Under the pieces are notes generated by a model, which was given only the letters and a program-made list of their open reading frames with translations, was not told the origin of the DNA and searched no databases. Positions 1 through 5,923 of a DNA stretch of 15,165 bases are shown in pieces. The DNA comes from UBA1361 sp035647455 (GTDB lineage: Bacteria > Bacillota_I > Bacilli_A > RFN20 > CAG-826), in assembly GCA_035647455.1 (NCBI GenBank), contig DASRNI010000022.1, positions 1-15,165 on the forward strand, read 5' to 3'. Numbering within the stretch: the first letter of the stretch is position 1; each line of letters opens with the position of its first letter. The position numbers and the translations under genes were made by a program.

Positions 1-1
1 C

Positions 2-160
2 GTCTTAGATGCAGACCCAGTCTTACTTTATGAAGATGAAGATACACAAGTTGTTAGCTACACATTTGATGAAGCAGACGCAATTTACTTCTTACACTTC
101 ATGAAAACTGAAGATAATTATAGTGGTTATATTGAAAGTATCGTTATTTCATTCTACTAG
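2..160 (+). CDS. C-terminal end of an unidentified protein (5' truncated by window)
   Basis: An open frame enters from the left edge and ends at TAG 158-160, giving the last 52 residues of a protein. The fragment is acidic (many Asp and Glu, for example YEDEDTQ) and ends in IESIVISFY. No family motif is recognisable, so no function is proposed. It reads in the same direction as everything else and is followed 22 nt later by a strong intrinsic terminator, which supports its being the last gene of the preceding transcription unit. Confidence 0.6.
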   Translation, partial: VLDADPVLLYEDEDTQVVSYTFDEADAIYFLHFMKTEDNYSGYIESIVISFY

Positions 161-182
161 AGATTAAATACTTCTAACCGAA

Positions 183-209
183 GGCCCCAGGCAACTGGGG
201 TCTTTTTTT
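183..209 (+). terminator. Rho-independent terminator ending the upstream unit
   Basis: An 8-bp stem GGCCCCAG/CTGGGGTC (one G-U pair) is closed by a GCAA tetraloop of the GNRA type and followed by seven T. It separates the upstream partial gene from the rel promoter. Confidence 0.92.
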
Positions 210-251
210 ATGCGCTAAAGGTAATGCATCAATGCTTAAAAATTAGTTTTT

Positions 252-260
252 TGTTATAAT
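252..260 (+). promoter_or_regulatory. Extended -10 promoter of rel
   Basis: TGTTATAAT is a perfect TATAAT hexamer (255-260) with the TGn extension of extended -10 promoters. No good -35 box lies 16-18 bp upstream (ATGCTT at 232-237). The expected start is near 267, leaving a leader of only about 10 nt that begins with AGG (268-270), the only Shine-Dalgarno-like bases before the ATG at 278. Confidence 0.75.
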
Positions 261-277
261 GAATATTAGGTAAAACT

Positions 278-2500
278 ATGAAGACAAATGAAAGAAAACG
301 AACAGTAGATACAAACGAAGAATTACATTCGTGGCAAGACGTCCGTGATACTTATTTCACATACATTAAAGATGAAACTGATCGTAAGAAAATCGAAGAA
401 GCGTATGACTTTGCCTTTAAAATGCATGACGGGCAAATGCGCAAAAGTGGTGTTCCCTATATTCATCATTTAATTGAAGTCGCGATGATTGTAAGTAATT
501 TACACGTTGGACCTTCAACGATTATTGCTGCGCTCTTGCATGACGTTGTCGAAGATACGGATGTTACAGTCGAAGAAATCGAAAAGATGTTTGGTAAAGA
601 CGTCGCGACGATTGTTGATAGTTTAACGAAGATTCAGCGGCTTAAACTCTCGAAAAAAGGTGACGACAGTAGTTTTGTTTATGAAGATCACCGGAAAATC
701 TTTTTAGGAATGGCGAAAGATATTCGCGTGATTATTATAAAACTGGCTGACCGACTACATAACTTACGTACACTTGGATATTTAAAACCAGAGCGTCAAC
801 TTGTCATTGCTAAAGAAACAATGGCCGTTTACGCGCCGATTGCCGGCCGCCTTGGGATGGGGAACATTAAAGCAGAGATGGAAGACTTATCGCTTAAATA
901 TATTGATCCTGAAAATTACTATAAAGTAATGGAACTTATTGAACAAAAGTCCCCCAACTTAGAACGCGCCCTTTTAGAAGTAAGTAAACGCATTGCGGAT
1001 ATCGTTTTTAATAACAATATTCCGTTTGAAATGAAGTTCCGCGTCAAGAGTGCGTATAGCGTTTATAAAAAGATGGAAGAAAAAGATAACGACTTTGATA
1101 AAATTTACGATTTACTCGCGTTACGGATTATTACGAAGACAGAACTTAACTGTTACGAGATTCTTGGCTTAATTCACGCGACGTATAAACCGATTCCCGG
1201 CCGTTTTAAAGACTATATCGCGATGCCGAAGTCCAATATGTATCAAAGCTTACATACAACAATCTTTAGTGGTGATGGTAACGCGCTTGAAGTGCAAATA
1301 AGAACAGAAGAGATGGATCATATCGCTGATAGCGGTGTTGCTGCGCACTGGGCGTATAAAGAAGGGACAAACTATAACCCTGAACGCGAACAAAAAGAAA
1401 TTGAAGCGAAGCTGCATTGGTTTAAAGATTTTATCGGTGCTGCTTATTACGCAGGTGACGATGCGAAGGAGTACGTTGAAACGTTAACGCGTGATATTTT
1501 CGATACAAGTGTTTACGTCTTTACACCAAAAGGTAATGTTATTGAATTACCGAAAGGCGCGACCCCGCTCGACTTTGCTTATAAAATTCATACAAAAGTT
1601 GGCGATACCGCCGTTGGGGCGCTTGTTAATGACCAATTAGTCGCCATGAACACGGAACTTGATACTGGGGACGTTGTTGAGATTAAAACAAGTCCAAACG
1701 CGCCGGGACCAAATGAGACGTGGTTAAAAATTGTTACAACAACTAGTGCCAAAGCACATATTCGCAAAATGCTTGGCCGTAAACATAAACTTTTAACGCG
1801 CGACGAAAACATTCTTAAAGGGAAGAAGTCACTCGTTGATGCATTTAAAGAGCGCGGCTTTAAAGAACATGAAGTTGATGAACACTTACAAAAGTCCGTC
1901 CTTTGTAAGCATTTTAACGTTAGTAACTTAGAAGAGTTGATGCTTCTTATTTATTCGCGCAACGTCATGCCTGCGCAAATTCTTGATTTCTTAAAGCTTG
2001 ATCGACGTGACCATATGGAGAAAATACTTAGTCGTGGCCGGAAAACCGAGATTAGTAAAAACCCAGTTGTTGTTAAAGGTGCCGGTGAAGTCGCGGTTAC
2101 GTTAGGTAATTGCTGTTCACCAGTCCCCGGTGACGAAATCGTCGGTTACATCACAAAGGGGAAAGGAATTACCGTTCACCGCGTAAATTGCCCGAACATT
2201 ATTAAACATAAAGAACGAACGATTGACGTATATTGGAACGATAAGAGTGAAGTAAAGAAATATCCTTTAACGCTGAGTATTAAGTGTTTTGACCGTGATA
2301 ACTTGCTTGTTGATATTATGAACGCGTTAAGCCAAGCTAAGGTTGCGTTAGCAAATATTAAGGCCGCTTACCACGGTACAAGCGACACAAGTACGATTAC
2401 AGCGACAATTTTAATCGAACATTTAAATGAACTAAGTCGCGTGACAAATATTATCAGTCAAGTCGAATCTGTCTACAAAATTGAGCGTGTTTTCCGCTAA
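278..2500 (+). CDS. rel: Bifunctional (p)ppGpp synthetase/hydrolase (RelA/SpoT homologue)
   Basis: Makes and degrades the stringent-response alarmone (p)ppGpp, acting on ribosomes stalled with uncharged tRNA. The 740 residues match the full-length family. Domains in order: HD hydrolase (about 40-165) with HH at 63-64, HD at 88-89 and the KLADRLHNLRTL motif holding D158; synthetase (about 240-365) with GRFKDYIAMPKSNMYQSLH; TGS (about 410-470, VYVFTPKGNVIELPKGATPLDFAY); the cysteine-containing LGNCCSPVPGDEIVGY region (609-624, then C638); and a C-terminal ACT domain (about 662-740). The intact hydrolase residues and an RFKD rather than an acidic ExDD synthetase motif indicate the bifunctional Rel type. 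The ATG at 278 follows an AGG 7 nt upstream. In many Firmicutes rel lies close to hisS-aspS, often with dtd between them; dtd is absent here. No hairpin terminator was found after the stop. Confidence 0.97.
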   Translation: MKTNERKRTVDTNEELHSWQDVRDTYFTYIKDETDRKKIEEAYDFAFKMHDGQMRKSGVPYIHHLIEVAMIVSNLHVGPSTIIAALLHDVVEDTDVTVEEIEKMFGKDVATIVDSLTKIQRLKLSKKGDDSSFVYEDHRKIFLGMAKDIRVIIIKLADRLHNLRTLGYLKPERQLVIAKETMAVYAPIAGRLGMGNIKAEMEDLSLKYIDPENYYKVMELIEQKSPNLERALLEVSKRIADIVFNNNIPFEMKFRVKSAYSVYKKMEEKDNDFDKIYDLLALRIITKTELNCYEILGLIHATYKPIPGRFKDYIAMPKSNMYQSLHTTIFSGDGNALEVQIRTEEMDHIADSGVAAHWAYKEGTNYNPEREQKEIEAKLHWFKDFIGAAYYAGDDAKEYVETLTRDIFDTSVYVFTPKGNVIELPKGATPLDFAYKIHTKVGDTAVGALVNDQLVAMNTELDTGDVVEIKTSPNAPGPNETWLKIVTTTSAKAHIRKMLGRKHKLLTRDENILKGKKSLVDAFKERGFKEHEVDEHLQKSVLCKHFNVSNLEELMLLIYSRNVMPAQILDFLKLDRRDHMEKILSRGRKTEISKNPVVVKGAGEVAVTLGNCCSPVPGDEIVGYITKGKGITVHRVNCPNIIKHKERTIDVYWNDKSEVKKYPLTLSIKCFDRDNLLVDIMNALSQAKVALANIKAAYHGTSDTSTITATILIEHLNELSRVTNIISQVESVYKIERVFR

Positions 2501-2508
2501 AGTAATTA

Positions 2509-2527
2509 AGTAGTAATAAATTAGTAG
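2509..2527 (+). repeat. Intergenic 19-bp repeat, copy 1
   Basis: AGTAGTAATAAATTAGTAG lies 9 nt after the rel stop codon. Its last 17 bases are identical to copy 2 (10856-10874), and the whole 19-mer differs from it at one position. The sequence that follows continues as TAGT-rich DNA to about 2550. The function is unknown. Confidence 0.6.
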
Positions 2528-2567
2528 TTATTTAGTTGATATATAGTTGTATTGATATTTACCTTTG

Positions 2568-2596
2568 TTGACACTACACGGGCTTTAATTTATAAT
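2568..2596 (+). promoter_or_regulatory. Consensus sigma-A promoter of the hisS-aspS-tkt operon
   Basis: TTGACA (2568-2573) and TATAAT (2591-2596) are both perfect and are separated by exactly 17 bp. Transcription should start near 2603, which coincides with the base of T-box Stem I. This is the strongest promoter in the window, as expected where control is exerted afterwards by conditional termination. Confidence 0.95.
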
Positions 2597-2602
2597 TAAA
2601 GC

Positions 2603-2808
2603 GTCATTGAAGTGGAAAGTTATTAATTAAGGATCTAGAGATCAAGTGGTTGGTGGAAACTTGAACATTAATTAAACGAACTTGACACCACGGAGACTGA
2701 AAGTAATTCATAAGCTTTCCGTTAACAGCGTTAATGTTACTTGAGTAGCGCAATAAAAGCGAAGTAAGGTGGTACCGCGGCGAATGTCGTCCTTATACTA
2801 CCTTTTTT
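2603..2808 (+). promoter_or_regulatory. T-box riboswitch leader with overlapping Asp/His specifier (GACAC)
   Basis: This leader RNA should bind uncharged tRNA and let transcription continue into the synthetase genes. Stem I runs from about 2603 to 2697. GUC 2603-2605 pairs with GAC 2695-2697; a kink-turn-like pair of strands (UGA near 2608, GGA 2692-2694) follows; then GUGG 2612-2615 pairs with CCAC 2688-2691; the specifier loop comes next; and above it UUAAUUAA 2623-2630 pairs with UUAAUUAA 2668-2675. The 3' side of the specifier loop carries GACAC (2684-2688), which contains GAC (Asp) and CAC (His). AAGUAA 2701-2706 pairs with UUACUU 2737-2742. The T-box core AAGGUGGUACCGCG is at 2766-2779, with bulge UGGU at 2770-2773 to pair with the tRNA end. 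UAAGG 2765-2769 with CCUUA 2791-2795 forms the antiterminator base. The gene-free stretch 2501-2825 is thus repeat, promoter and riboswitch. Confidence 0.93.
2766..2808 (+). terminator. T-box conditional terminator
   Basis: AAGGUGGUA (2766-2774) pairs over nine positions with UACUACCUU (2796-2804, one G-U), enclosing GGCGA/UCGUC pairing, with a run of six T at 2803-2808. It uses the T-box core itself and so excludes the antiterminator, which is the classic switch of this class. Confidence 0.9.
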
Positions 2809-2825
2809 ATTTGGAGGAGAAAACA

Positions 2826-4175
2826 ATGAAAAACATCAGTGCCCCAAAAGGAACACACGACTTAATTAAAGATGAAGCACGTGGTTTTGAGCATATTATT
2901 GGTATTGCTCGACTTGTCAGTAGTCTTTATGGCTTTGATCCGCTCGAAACACCGTTATTTGAAAACGCAACTTTATTCGAGCGTTCAGTTGGTGACGCGA
3001 CCGATATTGTCCAAAAAGAAATGTATGTCTTTAAAGATAAAGGAAAGAGGACTCTTGCTTTGCGTCCCGAAGGGACGGCAAGTATTGCTCGAAGCGTAAT
3101 TACGAATAAACTTTACGCAACGAACGATTTACCGCTGCGCTTTTATTATGATGGGACGATGTACCGCTACGAGCGGCCACAACTTGGTCGTTATCGCGAA
3201 TTTCGCCAGTTTGGCATTGAAAGTATTGGCTTAACATCGATTTTTCACGATTTAGAAGTAATGCTTTTAGCAATTCATATATTACAAGCGCTTGGTTTTG
3301 AAGGCATTAACACGAAAATCAATAGTCTTGGTGATAGTAGCGCCCGTGAACGGTATAAAACGGCGTTAAAAGCGTATTATGAACCACATTTACCAACAAT
3401 GTGTGCTGATTGCCAAATGCGCTATGAGAAAAACCCATTAAGAATGCTTGATTGTAAAGTACCGCATGATGCAAGTCTTGCCTTAAAGGCACCACATATT
3501 AGCGAACATTTAAGTAAAGAAGATAAAGACGACTTGAATTTTATCTTTGACGCGCTGAACGGTTTTGGGATTAATACAACAATCGATACGACACTTGTTC
3601 GCGGCTTAGATTACTATAGCGGCATTATTTTTGAATTTAGTTATATCCCGGCATCGGGCAAAGATTACGGCGCGATTGGTGGCGGTGGTCGCTATGACAA
3701 GCTCGTTAGTGAACTTGGTGGTCCTGATTTAGTTGGGGCCGGCTTTGCCTTTGGCATTGAGCGGCTTTACCATATACTAAACGAAGAAAAGAAACTCGAA
3801 AGTGCCGTTTTTCCCGATGACGTTTATATTATTACTAAAGGGGATGAAGCACGTAACGACGGCTTTTCACTTTTAACAAGCTTACGTACGCACGAAGTTC
3901 GTGGTGTGATGGCTTTTGAAGATAAGTCATTTAAGAGTTTATTTAAAATTGCCGAAAGTCGCGGTGCAAAATACGCGATTATTATCGGACAAGAAGAAGT
4001 TGATGGTGAATTTGTGACGTTCCGTGACTTAAGCGCGCGGACACAAGAAAAAGTCGAATACGGAAAAATATTACCGCACGTTTTAAAACTCGTCCATGGT
4101 GAACATCACCATCACCACGACGATGACGAATGCTGCTGCGGTAATTGTAATGATGAAGAAAAGGAAGAAAAGTAA
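2826..4175 (+). CDS. hisS: Histidyl-tRNA synthetase with a His/Asp/Cys-rich C-terminal tail
   Basis: Class II synthetase charging tRNA-His. The start at 2826 is chosen because GGAGGAGA (2813-2820) lies just upstream and the protein then begins MKNISAPKGTHDL, the usual HisRS N-terminus; a longer frame from 2769 would be translated from the T-box terminator. The 449 residues contain motif 2 (about 105-132, YRYERPQLGRYREF), the histidine motifs LVRGLDYYSG (257-266) and GGGGRYDKL (285-293), motif 3 GAGFAFGIERL (304-314), and an anticodon-binding domain (about 330-422). The unusual part is the last 26 residues: HGEHHHHHDDDECCC (424-438), then GNC and a Glu/Lys end, with five consecutive His and four Cys. 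It looks able to bind metal, but that is inference. The stop is 1 nt before aspS. The T-box controls expression. Confidence 0.96.
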   Translation: MKNISAPKGTHDLIKDEARGFEHIIGIARLVSSLYGFDPLETPLFENATLFERSVGDATDIVQKEMYVFKDKGKRTLALRPEGTASIARSVITNKLYATNDLPLRFYYDGTMYRYERPQLGRYREFRQFGIESIGLTSIFHDLEVMLLAIHILQALGFEGINTKINSLGDSSARERYKTALKAYYEPHLPTMCADCQMRYEKNPLRMLDCKVPHDASLALKAPHISEHLSKEDKDDLNFIFDALNGFGINTTIDTTLVRGLDYYSGIIFEFSYIPASGKDYGAIGGGGRYDKLVSELGGPDLVGAGFAFGIERLYHILNEEKKLESAVFPDDVYIITKGDEARNDGFSLLTSLRTHEVRGVMAFEDKSFKSLFKIAESRGAKYAIIIGQEEVDGEFVTFRDLSARTQEKVEYGKILPHVLKLVHGEHHHHHDDDECCCGNCNDEEKEEK

Positions 4176-4176
4176 G

Positions 4177-5922
4177 ATGAAATATCGCACAATTGAAAAC
4201 GGGCTGATTACTAACGAACATATTGGCCAGGAAGTAAAAGTAATCGGCTGGGTCGCTAGAAAACGTGATCTCGGGAGCTTAACGTTTATTGATCTTCGTG
4301 ATCGTTCGGGGATTATTCAAATATTAATTAATGAAGACACTCCGAAACCGGAAATTCGTAACGAATACGTCATTAACGTTACGGGAATCGTCACCAAAAA
4401 AGCGGATCCAAACCCGGCCCTAAAAACGGGACACTTAGAAATCGTCGCCCGTGAAGTCGTGCTTTTAAACAAGGCGAAAAATCCGCCACTCATTATTGCC
4501 GATGAAACTGATGCTTTAGAAGATGTTCGTTTAAAGTATCGTTATTTAGATTTAAGACGTCCGGTTTTACAAAATAAACTCATAACACGCGCTAAAATTG
4601 CTAAAGCAACCCGCACCTTCCTTGATGAAGCTGGTTTTATTGAGATTGAAACACCAATCTTAACGAAATCAACGCCAGGCGGTGCTCGTGACTATTTAAT
4701 TCCGTCGCGACTTAATCCAGGTACGTTTTACGCATTAGCGCAGTCACCACAAATATATAAACAACTTTTAATGATCGGGGGGCTCGAAAAGTACTATCAA
4801 ATCGCGAAATGTTTCCGTGATGAAGACTTGCGCGCAGACCGTCAACCAGACTTTACGCAGATTGATATTGAAACTAGTTTCATGACGTACGAAGAAGTAC
4901 TCGCAATTAATGAAAAGCTATTACAGTTTATTTTTAAAGAAGTAAAAGGCTACGACTTAGCATTACCTTTACCACGGATTACGTACGAAGAAGCACTTTT
5001 AAAGTATGGTAGTGATAAACCAGACTTACGCTTTGGTTTAGAAATAAGTGATGCAAAAAGTGTCTTTACGAAGTTTGATGCACCGTTTTTAAACGAAGAA
5101 CCGTATATTTATGCAATTAAAGTTAGTGATAACGGCGACTTTTTTACCCGGCGGATCGTTGACGAACTAAACATGGTCGCAAAACAGCACGGGCTTAATT
5201 CATTTGCGAACTTGAAGTATAGTAATGACACCTTTAGTGGCTCACTTGCGAAGTTTGTGACAAAAGAATTACATCAAGAACTCGTCGAAACATTTAATTT
5301 AAAGGATAATGATTTCCTTTTAATTAGTTTTGGCCAAAATAAACGACAAACATTAACAAGCTTAGGAGCGGCTCGGCTTAAAGTAGCGGCAATGCTCAAC
5401 CTTGTTGATAAAAACGCCTACAGCGTCCTTTGGGTTGATTCTTTCCCACTCTTTAGTTATGACGAAGAGCGTGGTAACTATGTTAGTGAGCATCACCCAT
5501 TTACAATGCCATTTGAAGAGCATATTAGTAAATTAAAAACGAATCCTGGTGAAATCTTAAGTTACGCCTATGACATCGTCATTAATGGTTACGAAGTCGG
5601 TGGTGGAAGTATGCGGATTTTCGACCAAGATTTACAACACCAAATTTTTAATGTGCTTGGAATGACCGAAAAAGAAATCGAGCAAAAGTTTGGCTTTTTC
5701 ATTGAAGCACTGAAGTACGGCACCCCACCACACGGCGGGATTGCGTATGGACTTGATCGCTTAACAATGATCCTAACTGGCACGCATGATATTCGTGATG
5801 TTATCGCTTTTCCGAAAAACTTACGCGGCAACAGTTTAATGAGTGGCGAACCAAATATCGTGAGTGACTTTCAATTAAAAGAATTATATATTAAAATAGA
5901 TAAAGAAAGAGAGGAAAAATAA
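4177..5922 (+). CDS. aspS: Aspartyl-tRNA synthetase, bacterial type
   Basis: Class II synthetase charging tRNA-Asp, 581 residues, the usual bacterial length. The start at 4177 gives MKYRTIENGLITNEHIGQEV, a typical N-terminus; the frame stays open upstream to 4096, but that overlaps hisS and encodes low-complexity sequence. Domains: OB-fold anticodon-binding domain (1 to about 105); catalytic core with GFIEIETPILTKSTPGGARD (153-172), QSPQIYKQLLM (189-199) and motif 2 FRDEDLRADRQPDFTQIDIE (213-232); the bacterial GAD insertion (about 280-415); and motif 3 GGIAYGLDRLTMIL (520-533). The anticodon loop segment RKRDLGSL resembles tRNA-Asp-specific enzymes, whereas non-discriminating ones often have DHGG there; this is a weak hint. 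The Shine-Dalgarno is poor (AAGGAA about 12 nt upstream), so translation may be coupled to hisS. Confidence 0.97.
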   Translation: MKYRTIENGLITNEHIGQEVKVIGWVARKRDLGSLTFIDLRDRSGIIQILINEDTPKPEIRNEYVINVTGIVTKKADPNPALKTGHLEIVAREVVLLNKAKNPPLIIADETDALEDVRLKYRYLDLRRPVLQNKLITRAKIAKATRTFLDEAGFIEIETPILTKSTPGGARDYLIPSRLNPGTFYALAQSPQIYKQLLMIGGLEKYYQIAKCFRDEDLRADRQPDFTQIDIETSFMTYEEVLAINEKLLQFIFKEVKGYDLALPLPRITYEEALLKYGSDKPDLRFGLEISDAKSVFTKFDAPFLNEEPYIYAIKVSDNGDFFTRRIVDELNMVAKQHGLNSFANLKYSNDTFSGSLAKFVTKELHQELVETFNLKDNDFLLISFGQNKRQTLTSLGAARLKVAAMLNLVDKNAYSVLWVDSFPLFSYDEERGNYVSEHHPFTMPFEEHISKLKTNPGEILSYAYDIVINGYEVGGGSMRIFDQDLQHQIFNVLGMTEKEIEQKFGFFIEALKYGTPPHGGIAYGLDRLTMILTGTHDIRDVIAFPKNLRGNSLMSGEPNIVSDFQLKELYIKIDKEREEK

Positions 5923-5923
5923 T

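Noticed and set aside
2769..2825. Longer N-terminus for hisS
   Set aside because: The frame is open from 2769, but it lies in the T-box terminator; the GGAGG at 2813-2817 and the conserved MKNISAPKGTHDL start support 2826.
4096..4176. Longer N-terminus for aspS overlapping hisS
   Set aside because: The extra residues are a low-complexity frame-shifted reading of the hisS tail; the family N-terminus starts at 4177.
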